From Actinomadura hibisca NBRC 15177 (GTDB taxonomy: Bacteria > Actinomycetota > Actinomycetes > Streptosporangiales > Streptosporangiaceae), in contig NZ_BCRO01000073.1 of the NCBI RefSeq assembly GCF_001552635.1, positions 1 through 64,000 of the forward strand: a stretch of 64,000 nucleotides of DNA. The letters are read 5' to 3'. Under the pieces are notes generated by a model that worked only from the letters and a program-made list of their open reading frames with translations, had not been told where the DNA came from and ran no database searches. A program made the position numbers and the translations under genes. Of this stretch, positions 8,765 through 15,487 are shown piece by piece. Positions within the stretch are counted from its first letter, which is position 1. Each line of letters starts with the position of its first letter.

Positions 8765-9525
8765 TTCTCCCGCAACCAGGCGATGTCGGCCGCCTGCCCG
8801 TCGCCCGGCGTCTCCACCACCACCGGCGCGCCCGCCGACCGCACCACCGACAGGATCAGCTCCGGGTCGATCTCGCCGCTGCCCAGGTTGGCGTGCCGGT
8901 CGGCGCCCGACCCGAACGCGTCGCGGCTGTCGTTGCAGTGCACCAGGTCGATCCGCCCGGTGATCGCCTTGATGCGGTCCACCGCGTCGACCAGCTCCTC
9001 GCCCGCCGCGTGCGCGTGGCAGGTGTCGAGGCAGAAGCCGAGCTTGCCGTCCAGCCCCGGCACCCCCGACAACACCTCCCACAACCGCTCGATGCGGTCG
9101 AACCGGCGCGCCATCGCGTTGTCGCCGCCCGCGGTGTTCTCGATGTAGACCGGGACCGGGAAGTCGAGCCGCTCGAACACCTTGCGCCAGTTCTCGAACC
9201 CCGACTCGGGGTCGACGTCCTTCAGCACGTGCCCGCCGTGCACGATCAGCGCCTTCGCCCCGATCGACGCCGCCGCCTCCAGTTGCTGGGCGAGCAGCTT
9301 GCGGCTGGGGATCCGGATGCGGTTGTTGGAGGTCGCCACGTTGATCACGTACGGGGCGTGGACGTAGACCTCCACCCCGCCGCCGGCGGTCGCCGCCGCG
9401 CCCTCGGGCACCACGGGCTTCTTCCAGCCCTGCGGATCGCCCAGGAAGAACTGCACGACCTCGGCGCCCTTCTCGCGGGCGCTGTCGAGCGGGCTGGTCT
9501 GGTCGACGTGGGCTCCGATGCGCAT
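8755..9525 (-). CDS. Endonuclease IV-like AP endonuclease (TIM barrel)
   Basis: 256-residue protein of the xylose-isomerase-like TIM-barrel superfamily, closest in pattern to deoxyribonuclease IV, which incises DNA at abasic sites using three zinc ions. It starts MRIGAHV and shows the segments VQFFLGDPQGWK, VHAPYVINVA, LIVHGGHV, IENTAG, GFCLDTCHAHAAGE and LVHCNDSRDAFGSG, which supply the His, Glu and Asp metal ligands at the expected places. It is slightly shorter than the 285-residue E. coli enzyme. A TAGGCT hexamer ends 7 bases before the ATG, so the mRNA is probably leaderless. Confidence 0.88.
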   Translation of the reverse strand: MRIGAHVDQTSPLDSAREKGAEVVQFFLGDPQGWKKPVVPEGAAATAGGGVEVYVHAPYVINVATSNNRIRIPSRKLLAQQLEAAASIGAKALIVHGGHVLKDVDPESGFENWRKVFERLDFPVPVYIENTAGGDNAMARRFDRIERLWEVLSGVPGLDGKLGFCLDTCHAHAAGEELVDAVDRIKAITGRIDLVHCNDSRDAFGSGADRHANLGSGEIDPELILSVVRSAGAPVVVETPGDGQAADIAWLRENLA

Positions 9526-9567
9526 GCCGACGAGCCTAGCCGCGCCCTACGACGAAATCCGCCGCGC

Positions 9568-9894
9568 TCAGATCGAGAACCCGCCGTGCCGCAGCGCGAA
9601 CGCCGCCCCGACGAACGAGGCCACCATCCCGACGACGTTGAGCCAGCGCTCGTTGGTCGAGATCGACACCAGCTGCGAGTACAGGCCGAGCGGCAGCCCG
9701 ATCACCCCGGCGACCGCGCCGAAGAAGTGGGTGGCCGGGATGAACCCCAGGACCAGGGCCGCCAGGCCGATCACCGCCGCGCCGACGGCCAGGACGCCGC
9801 CCCGGGCGCGCGTGCGGGCCCCGGCGTCGGCACCGAGGGCCCCGGCGTCGGCGCCGACCGCCCTGTGGCTGCTCCCCGCTGCGTGCTCGGGCAT
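9568..9894 (-). CDS. Small membrane protein of unknown function
   Basis: 108 residues. An Ala/Gly-rich hydrophilic head (about 1-30) precedes two or three hydrophobic helices (ARGGVLAVGAAVIGLAAL onward, then FFGAVAGVIGLPLGLYSQL and VVGMVASFVGAAFAL). I do not recognise the family. It resembles small conserved actinobacterial membrane proteins in layout only. It follows the nfo-like gene's promoter region, on the same strand but probably transcribed separately. Confidence 0.6.
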   Translation of the reverse strand: MPEHAAGSSHRAVGADAGALGADAGARTRARGGVLAVGAAVIGLAALVLGFIPATHFFGAVAGVIGLPLGLYSQLVSISTNERWLNVVGMVASFVGAAFALRHGGFSI

Positions 9895-10134
9895 CGGGAC
9901 ACCCCTTCCGTCAGGTGGCTCGTGTCATGGTCGCGCGTGGTGTCCGCGCTGCTGGTGGCGCTGGTACGGGCCGTGCCCGCACCCCGTCCCCCAAGGGATT
10001 CCCGGGACCGCTGATGATCAATCAGGGGCGGCCGGGCGGAAATGTCGGCGCCACCCGGTAACGTCGAACATCGATTCGAGGATCGTCGCCTCGGATCGCC
10101 CCGAGGGGAAGCGGGGAGAGGCAGGAGGTGCCCG

Positions 10135-10308
10135 GTGAGGGAGAGCGAACTCGCGGTCATCGGCGACGCCGAGCTCGTGGAAGAGCTGTCGCTGCTGACC
10201 ACCCAGGCCGCCCGGATGCGCGCCCGGATGGCCGACATCATGGCCGAGCTGGAACGCCGGCGCCGCACCGCGCGGCAACCCCCGGCGGCGTCCCGGCGGT
10301 GCTTCTGA
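10135..10308 (+). CDS. Small helical protein of unknown function (57 aa)
   Basis: Starts at GTG 10135 behind a perfect AGGAGG ribosome site (10123-10128) with a 6-base spacer, which is the main reason to call it. The product is a single amphipathic, Arg/Met-rich helix (ELVEELSLLTTQAARMRARM onward) with a basic Arg/Pro tail and a C-terminal Cys-Phe. No family recognised. A perfect 18-base palindrome follows 15 bases after the stop and may end its transcript. Confidence 0.55.
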   Translation: MRESELAVIGDAELVEELSLLTTQAARMRARMADIMAELERRRRTARQPPAASRRCF

Positions 10309-10323
10309 GCCCGGCCCGACGCG

Positions 10324-10341
10324 ACCGGCCGCGCGGCCGGT
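10324..10341 (+). terminator. Perfect 18-bp palindrome, probable terminator
   Basis: ACCGGCCGCGCGGCCGGT is fully self-complementary and lies just after the 57-residue ORF. It is followed by three copies of a GACGCCGGTCG-like motif (to about 10415) before the rpsF promoter region. A terminator is the simplest reading. Confidence 0.45.
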
Positions 10342-10440
10342 CCCGGCGCCGGACCCGGGAGCGGCCGTGACGCCGGTCGCGACGCCGTGCGTGACGCCGG
10401 TCGTGACGTCGGCCAACGCCGACCAACGGGGCCGCAACAG

Positions 10441-10570
10441 TTGGTAGTCTGTATCGGTCTCGCGGCCGGTGCCTCCGAAGATCGGGTGGTCACGGCCGCG
10501 ACGGACGCAAGAGCCCTCCTGTCACGGAGAGACCGTGACCGCATCAGTCCAGAGGAGGTAGGGACACAGC
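10441..10570 (+). promoter_or_regulatory. rpsF operon promoter and structured mRNA leader
   Basis: A TAGTCT hexamer (10445-10450) begins a 120-base leader before rpsF. The leader can form two hairpins: TCGCGGCCG (10460-10468) with CGGCCGCGA (10493-10501), and a perfect 7-bp stem GTCACGG (10521-10527) with CCGTGAC (10533-10539) and loop AGAGA. The ribosome site AGGAGG follows at 10552-10557. Ribosomal protein S6:S18 complexes are known to bind leaders of rpsF mRNAs in other bacteria; whether this leader carries that motif is inference. Confidence 0.5.
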
Positions 10571-10861
10571 ATGCGTCGTTACGAACTCATGGCCATCCTC
10601 GACCCGGCCATCGACGAGCGCACCGCCGGCGCGGCCCTGGAGCCGTTCCTGAAGGTCGTCAAGGACGACGGCGGCAGCGTCGAGAAGGTGGACGTCTGGG
10701 GCCGGCGCCGCCTGTCCTACGACATCCAGAAGAAGTCCGAAGGCATCTACGCGGTGGTCGACCTGTCGGCTGAGCCTGCCACGGTCAAGGAGCTCGACCG
10801 TCAGCTCAACCTGAGCGAGTCGATCCTCCGCACCAAGGTCATCCGCCCCGAGGTCCACTGA
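10571..10861 (+). CDS. rpsF: 30S ribosomal protein S6
   Basis: 96-residue S6 of the small ribosomal subunit, which pairs with S18 on the platform. The sequence MRRYELMAILDP, VDVWGRRRLSYDI, EGIYAVVDL and the C-terminal ILRTKVIRPE are canonical. The length is normal. It opens the conserved rpsF-ssb-rpsR-rplI operon, with a strong AGGAGG ribosome site and structured leader upstream. Confidence 0.98.
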   Translation: MRRYELMAILDPAIDERTAGAALEPFLKVVKDDGGSVEKVDVWGRRRLSYDIQKKSEGIYAVVDLSAEPATVKELDRQLNLSESILRTKVIRPEVH

Positions 10862-10898
10862 GCCAGGCTCAGCCCTCACAGCAGCCGGAGCGAGCCCC

Positions 10899-11465
10899 AT
10901 GGCAGGCGACACCGTAATCACGATCGTCGGGAACCTCGTCGAGGACCCGAATCTGCGCTTCACCTCCAGCGGCCAGGCGGTCGCTTCCTTCCGCATCGCC
11001 TCGACCCCGCGGTACTTCGACCGCCAGTCGAACGAGTGGAAGGACCGCGAGGCCCTGTTCCTGACCTGCAACGTGTGGCGGCAGGCGGCGGAGAACTGCG
11101 CCGAGAGCCTCACCCGCGGCATGCGCGTCATCGTCCAGGGACGCCTTCAGCAGCGCTCCTACGAGACCCGCGAGGGCGAGAAGCGCCAGGTCTACGAGAT
11201 CGAGGTCGACGAGGTCGGCCCGTCGCTGCGCAACGCCACCGCCAAGGTCAACAAGACCCAGCGGCAGGGTGGCGGCGGCTTCGGCGGCGGTGACCAGGGC
11301 GGCTTCAGCGGCGGCCAGCAGGGCGGCGGTTTCAGCGGCGGCCAGCAAGGCGGCGGCGGTTTCGGCGGCGGCCAGCAGCAGGGCGGCGGCCAGCCCGCAG
11401 GCGACCCCTGGGCCACCAGCGGAAGCGGCGGGGGCGGCGGGTTCTCCGACGACCCGCCGTTCTAA
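10899..11465 (+). CDS. ssb: Single-stranded DNA-binding protein
   Basis: 188 residues. The OB fold (about 1-115) binds and protects single-stranded DNA during replication, recombination and repair: GDTVITIVGNLVEDP, FRIAST, TCNVWRQAAENCAESL and RVIVQGRLQQRSYETREG are typical. It is followed by a Gly/Gln-rich flexible linker made of GGG-F-GGGQQ-type repeats and the acidic tip DDPPF, the docking peptide for partner proteins including helicases and polymerase subunits. It lies in the ribosomal operon 37 bases after rpsF. It is the primary housekeeping SSB by context. Confidence 0.97.
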   Translation: MAGDTVITIVGNLVEDPNLRFTSSGQAVASFRIASTPRYFDRQSNEWKDREALFLTCNVWRQAAENCAESLTRGMRVIVQGRLQQRSYETREGEKRQVYEIEVDEVGPSLRNATAKVNKTQRQGGGGFGGGDQGGFSGGQQGGGFSGGQQGGGGFGGGQQQGGGQPAGDPWATSGSGGGGGFSDDPPF

Positions 11466-11532
11466 CCAGCACCACTGACAGACATCACGTCCATTCCCGC
11501 GTGAGCGGGGCTCTCATCAAAGGAGCACCACG

Positions 11533-11769
11533 ATGGCGAAGCCACCTCCCCGCAAGCCCAAGAAGAAGGTTTGCGTGTTCTGCCAGGAGAAGATCTCCTA
11601 CGTCGACTACAAGGACACCGTCCTGCTGCGGAAGTTCATCTCCGACCGCGGCAAGATCCGTGCCCGTCGGGTGACCGGCAACTGCACCCAGCACCAGCGT
11701 GACGTCGCCACCGCGATCAAGAACGCTCGTGAGATGGCGCTGCTGCCCTACACCAGCACCGCGCGCTGA
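11533..11769 (+). CDS. rpsR: 30S ribosomal protein S18 (cysteine-containing form)
   Basis: 78-residue S18 of the small subunit platform. It keeps C-V-F-C near residues 14-17 and a further Cys in VTGNCTQHQ, so it is the zinc-binding C+ form and not the zinc-free paralogue. DYKDTVLLRKFISDRGKI and RDVATAIKNAREMALLPY are diagnostic. A GGAG ribosome site lies 8 bases before the ATG; a small CCCGC/GCGGG hairpin sits in the intergenic spacer after ssb. Confidence 0.97.
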   Translation: MAKPPPRKPKKKVCVFCQEKISYVDYKDTVLLRKFISDRGKIRARRVTGNCTQHQRDVATAIKNAREMALLPYTSTAR

Positions 11770-11788
11770 GTAAGGGGGACAACAGATC

Positions 11789-12235
11789 ATGAAGCTCATC
11801 CTCACTCAGCAGGTCTCCGGCCTCGGTGAGCCCGGCGACGTCATCGAGGTCCGCGACGGCTACGGCCGCAACTACCTCGTGCCGCGCGGGTTCGCGATCC
11901 GCTGGACCCGGGGCGCCGAGTCCCAGATCGAGTCGATCAAGAAGGCGCGTTCGGCCCGCGAGATCGCGACCGTCGAGCACGCCAAGGAGATCGCCGGGCG
12001 GCTGCAGGCCCTGAAGGTGACCCTGCGCACCCGCACCGGCAGCAACGGCCGACTGTTCGGCGCCGTCACGGCCGCCGACATCGCCGAGGCGGTCAAGGCC
12101 GCCGACGGCCCCGACCTGGACAAGCGGCGGATCGAGATCGGCAACCCGATCAAGACCGTCGGCACCCACCGGGTCAGCGTGCGGCTGCACACCGACGTCA
12201 GCGCCACGATCGACGTGGACGTCGTCGAGGGCTGA
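11789..12235 (+). CDS. rplI: 50S ribosomal protein L9
   Basis: 148-residue L9, whose two globular domains are joined by a long helix and reach out from the large subunit to limit frame slippage. MKLILTQQVSGLGEPGDVIEV, GYGRNYLVPRG and GRLFGAVTAADIA are canonical. It is the last gene of the rpsF operon and is followed directly by a strong hairpin terminator. Confidence 0.97.
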   Translation: MKLILTQQVSGLGEPGDVIEVRDGYGRNYLVPRGFAIRWTRGAESQIESIKKARSAREIATVEHAKEIAGRLQALKVTLRTRTGSNGRLFGAVTAADIAEAVKAADGPDLDKRRIEIGNPIKTVGTHRVSVRLHTDVSATIDVDVVEG

Positions 12236-12254
12236 CCGGCACGACCGGTGTGAG

Positions 12255-12286
12255 CGGCCGGGTCCCCGTCACCGGGGGCCCGGCCG
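12255..12286 (+). terminator. Terminator of the rpsF-rplI operon
   Basis: A 14-bp stem (12255-12268 and 12273-12286) with loop TCAC and one G-T wobble, followed by a T-containing tail (TTCGCCTTTT). It lies 20 bases after the rplI stop. Confidence 0.88.
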
Positions 12287-12389
12287 TTCGCCTTTTCCGG
12301 GAACGCCCCCGAACCGCCCGGTCCTTGGTGATCCACTCGCCGACCACTACGTTCCGTGAGGAGGCGAAAACGATCCGAAGGGGGCGGGG

Positions 12390-13190
12390 TTGTCCGGGCA
12401 CGCGGGGAGAGGACCCAGGCTGACGCGTCGCACGCTGCTGGGCGGGGCGCTCGGCTGGGGGCTGCTGGAGACGCTGGCCGACAATGAGGCCATGGCCGCC
12501 CCGCTCGCATCCGCAGCCGTGCAACAGCCGCGCGTCCACACCCGCCGGGAGTGGGCGGCGAAACCCGCCCGCAGGCCCGCGCGCGTCCTGCTCCGGGCCC
12601 CCGACCACATCGTGGTGCACCACACCGCCAGCCCCAACATCACCGACACCTCGCTCGCGCAGGCACGCGACCTGTCGCGCGCCATCCAGCGCTTCCACAT
12701 GCGCACCCGCGGCTGGGACGACACCGGCCAGCAGCTCACCATCAGCCGCGGCGGCCACGTCATGGAGGGCCGCAACCGCAGCCTGGCGGCGATCCTGGCC
12801 GGCCGGCACGTCGTCGGCGCGCAGGCCCTCAACCACAACGAGCACACCATCGGCATCGAGAACGAGGGCACCTACAGCGCCGCCAACGTCCCCGAGGCGC
12901 TGTGGGAGTCGCTGGCGGACACCTGCGCCTGGTTGTGCGAGGCGTACCGGCTCAACCCCTACGACGCGATCGTCGGGCACCGCGACTACGTCGACACCAC
13001 CTGCCCCGGCGACGTCCTGTACTCCCGCCTGCCCGAGCTGCGCCACCACGTCGCCCAGCGCCTGGGCCTGCCGCCGCAGCCGGACGACGGGCTCGCCAGC
13101 AAGGGCAGGCGCGTCGCCAAGCTCGCCCCGGCGGACCCGTACGAGGCCCCCGACCTGAGCGGCATCATGCCGGGGCGCGACCACCGGTAG
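12390..13190 (+). CDS. PGRP-type N-acetylmuramoyl-L-alanine amidase, exported by Tat-like signal
   Basis: 266-residue zinc amidase that cleaves the bond between muramic acid and the stem peptide of peptidoglycan. The N-terminus carries a twin-arginine signal (LTRRTLLGGALG, about residues 11-22) ending near the MAA cleavage region at 34-38. The amidase_2/PGRP fold shows the zinc ligands H-H in IVVHHTAS, the His of IVGHRDY and the Cys of TTCPGD, with IGIENEG in between. The start is a TTG at 12390 behind an AAGGGGG site; no ATG or GTG in frame would retain the signal. It is followed by no obvious partner and sits between the rpsF operon and small secreted protein genes. Confidence 0.9.
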   Translation: MSGHAGRGPRLTRRTLLGGALGWGLLETLADNEAMAAPLASAAVQQPRVHTRREWAAKPARRPARVLLRAPDHIVVHHTASPNITDTSLAQARDLSRAIQRFHMRTRGWDDTGQQLTISRGGHVMEGRNRSLAAILAGRHVVGAQALNHNEHTIGIENEGTYSAANVPEALWESLADTCAWLCEAYRLNPYDAIVGHRDYVDTTCPGDVLYSRLPELRHHVAQRLGLPPQPDDGLASKGRRVAKLAPADPYEAPDLSGIMPGRDHR

Positions 13191-13309
13191 GGCCTTAAGG
13201 CGGAGCGAAGTGCCGTCCAAAGTCGGTACCGGGCCCCTACCAGGGCATCTGGTGACGGCCGCCCGCACCGCGCCAGCATGGGAAAGGGCGACGGCACGAC
13301 TCGGGGGCG

Positions 13310-13585
13310 ATGATGAAGACGACGCGCAAGCTGCTGGCGACCGGCATCGTGGCGGCCGCCGCCGTGGGCCTGCTCACCGCCGGACCGGCGGCCAGGGGCG
13401 GCCACGCCTGCGGCTTCCACGAGCTGGGCGGCCAGTCCTGGTACACCGGCTGCGGCGACCGCCGGGAGGTGTACGTGCGCTACCGCTTCCAGCCCAACGG
13501 GCACCTGTGCGTGGGCGCCGGGGAGACCCGCCGCCTAGGCTGGACGGGCAACGTCGCCGGAGCGCGCCCCGTCGCCGCCTGCTGA
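13310..13585 (+). CDS. Small secreted cysteine-containing protein
   Basis: 91 residues with a clear Sec signal (MMKTTRKLLATGIVAAAAVGLL, cut near 26-30). The mature part of about 60 residues has four cysteines (HACGFHE, TGCGD, HLCVG and a terminal Cys), able to form two disulfides, and aromatic and Arg residues. It resembles small secreted actinobacterial proteins (the DUF6355-like layout CGF-x-WY-x-CG comes to mind), but that is only a pattern impression. Function unknown. Confidence 0.65.
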   Translation: MMKTTRKLLATGIVAAAAVGLLTAGPAARGGHACGFHELGGQSWYTGCGDRREVYVRYRFQPNGHLCVGAGETRRLGWTGNVAGARPVAAC

Positions 13586-13592
13586 CCCCCGC

Positions 13593-13781
13593 TCAGTTCT
13601 CCGGCGGGCTGGACCGGGTGCGGCGCCGCGCCACCTCCAGGTCGATGCCCTCGACCAGCGACCAGATGCCCGTCACCCGTTCCACCAGGGTCTCCGGCGG
13701 CAGGCCGGCCAGCCCCTCGGCCGCCAGCTCGTCGATCGCCTGGGACAACCGGGCCAGCCGCTCACCATGAATGGAACACAT
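13593..13781 (-). CDS. Short protein resembling the N-terminus of DUF222 proteins
   Basis: 62 residues, mostly helical and acidic: MCSIHGERLARLSQAIDEL, then LAGLPPETLVERV and EVARRR. The layout (a helix, a loop with two prolines, a second helix ending in Ala-Arg-Arg) is like the first 60 residues of DUF222/HNH proteins, but no HNH domain follows. It could be a stand-alone small protein or a remnant. It lies tail-to-tail with the secreted-protein gene, 7 bases apart. Confidence 0.45.
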   Translation of the reverse strand: MCSIHGERLARLSQAIDELAAEGLAGLPPETLVERVTGIWSLVEGIDLEVARRRTRSSPPEN

Positions 13782-13830
13782 GTTCGAATAGTAGCGCCCG
13801 GGGCCCCGGTGGCGCAGGAGGTCGCGCCTA

Positions 13831-15150
13831 TCAGTGCCGAACGGCCCCCGTCACCAGCCACGCCTCGCCCCGCGCCCGCAGGCCCAGCGTCAGCAGCCGC
13901 GTCCCCATCCACAGGCCGATGGCCAGCCACAACCAGACCAGCCCGCCGCCCGATGTGTACACCAGTAGGGCCGCCGGGAGGAACACCACCGTCGCCACCA
14001 GCGTCGTCCACGCCAGATAGCGGCCGTCCCCGGCACCGATCAGGATGCCGTCCAGCACGAACACCACCCCCGCGACCGGCTGCAACAGCGCCACGACCAG
14101 CAACGACGCCAGCAGCAGGTGCCGCACCTGGTCGTCCTGGGTGAACAGCCCCGGCAACCACGGCCGCACCGCCACGATCCCCAGTCCGAACACCACGCCG
14201 CAGCCCACGCCCCAGCGCACCATCCGCCGGGTGGCCTCCCGCGCCCCCACCGGATCGGACGCCCCCAGGTAGCGCCCCGTGATCGCCTGGCCCGCGATCG
14301 CGATCGCGTCCAGCGCGAACGCCAGCAGCGTCCACACCTGGAACCCCACCTGGTACGCCGCGATCTCCGGATCGCCCATCCGCGCCGCGATCGACGTCCC
14401 GACGATCAGCACCGCGCGCAGCGCCGCCGTCCGCACCAGCAGGCTCACCCCGGCCGTCGCCGACGTCCGCAACCCCGCGAGATCCGGCCGCACCGCCGCC
14501 CCGTGCCGGCGCGCCGCCCGCAGCACCACCGCCACGTACACCGCCGCGCTCGCCGTCTGCGCGATCACCGTGCCCCACGCCGACCCCGCGATGCCCCACT
14601 CGAACCACAACACGAACACCACGTTCAGCAGCAGGTTCAGCCCGAACCCGCCGATCGACACCACCAGCGGCGTCCGGGTGTCCTGCAAGCCGCGCAACAC
14701 GCCCGTCCCGGCCAGCACCACCAGCATTCCGGGAATGCCCAGCAGGCTCACCCGCAGGTACGTCTCCGCGAACGGCGCGACCCCGGCCGAGGCCCCGAAC
14801 AACTCCACCAGCCACGACACCAGCGGCCAGCCCGCCACGATCAGCAGCGCGCCGATCGCGACCGCCAGCCACATGCCGTCGACGCCCTGCCGCACCGCGG
14901 CCCGCAGATCGCCCGCGCCCACCCGCCGCGCCACGCCCGCCGTCGTCCCGTACGCCAGGAACACGCACAGGTAGACCAGCGTGCCGAGGATCTGCCCGGC
15001 CACGCCCAGCCCGCCGAGCGGGGCCGTGCCGAGATGCCCGATGATCGCCGAGTCCGACAGCAGGAACAGCGGTTCGGCGACCAGCGCGCCGAAGGCGGGG
15101 ACCGCCAGGCGCAGGATCTCCCGGTCGCGGGGGGAGGAAACGAGCTTCAC
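13831..15150 (-). CDS. MATE-family multidrug efflux transporter (DinF-like)
   Basis: Integral membrane antiporter of 439 residues with about 12 membrane helices, which expels cationic or weakly basic compounds in exchange for Na+ or H+. The first helix region reads AVPAFGALVAEPLFLLSDSA and later LGLRGLQDT-type loops (GVLRGLQDTRTPL) match the DinF branch. The start is placed at GTG 15150 because a TAGCGT hexamer (15158-15163 on the plus strand coordinates, read on the minus) lies exactly 7 bases before it; a GTG at 15159 is the alternative. An inverted repeat lies just upstream. Confidence 0.88.
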   Translation of the reverse strand: MKLVSSPRDREILRLAVPAFGALVAEPLFLLSDSAIIGHLGTAPLGGLGVAGQILGTLVYLCVFLAYGTTAGVARRVGAGDLRAAVRQGVDGMWLAVAIGALLIVAGWPLVSWLVELFGASAGVAPFAETYLRVSLLGIPGMLVVLAGTGVLRGLQDTRTPLVVSIGGFGLNLLLNVVFVLWFEWGIAGSAWGTVIAQTASAAVYVAVVLRAARRHGAAVRPDLAGLRTSATAGVSLLVRTAALRAVLIVGTSIAARMGDPEIAAYQVGFQVWTLLAFALDAIAIAGQAITGRYLGASDPVGAREATRRMVRWGVGCGVVFGLGIVAVRPWLPGLFTQDDQVRHLLLASLLVVALLQPVAGVVFVLDGILIGAGDGRYLAWTTLVATVVFLPAALLVYTSGGGLVWLWLAIGLWMGTRLLTLGLRARGEAWLVTGAVRH

Positions 15151-15170
15151 TCCCGCCACGCTACCAACCG

Positions 15171-15199
15171 GTAAGCGATATAGGTACTTTGTCGCTTAC
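15171..15199 (-). promoter_or_regulatory. Inverted repeat upstream of the MATE gene
   Basis: GTAAGCGA (15171-15178) and TCGCTTAC (15192-15199) form 8-base arms around a 13-base AT-richer centre (TATAGGTACTTTG). It lies 20 bases upstream of the MATE start and would overlap its promoter, so it could be an operator. No regulator gene is adjacent. Confidence 0.45.
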
Positions 15200-15298
15200 A
15201 TGGCTTCTGTGCCCTCCGCGGGCCAACTTTCTTTCCCACACACCCCGTGGATGAAGTTTCCCCAGCTCAAGGATAGGCTTTCCCGGCACGGCCGGTGA

Positions 15299-15375
15299 AT
15301 ATCCACAAGGTTGTCCACAGCTCGTGCACAACCGAACCGGCGTGTCTGCACAGCGACTCCACACCCTTGTCCACA
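15299..15375 (+). promoter_or_regulatory. Cluster of DnaA boxes upstream of dnaB
   Basis: Two exact TTGTCCACA boxes (15311-15319 and 15367-15375) lie in the same orientation. A near match ATATCCACA is at 15299-15307, and a reverse-strand TTGTGCACG, two mismatches from the consensus, is at 15331-15323. They occupy the 330-base gap between the MATE and dnaB genes, which is otherwise without an ORF I can support. The spacing suggests DnaA control of dnaB or a DnaA-titrating site; it is not an oriC, as dnaA and dnaN are not alongside. Confidence 0.7.
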
Positions 15376-15487
15376 GTTCCCTTTGCGTGGCACCGCAGAA
15401 TGTCAGACCCTTCGGATAGACGTGGGATGAACGATCGGCGACGTGGCGGACGGGGACGCCGGTGGCCGAGTTGAAGGGGGTGCCAAG

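Noticed and set aside
11269..11420. Tandem GGCGGC-rich repeats in ssb
   Set aside because: They encode the normal Gly/Gln-rich SSB linker and are not an independent element.
15299..15375. The DnaA box cluster as a chromosomal origin
   Set aside because: Only two exact boxes, no dnaA/dnaN/rpmH context and no long AT-rich unwinding region.
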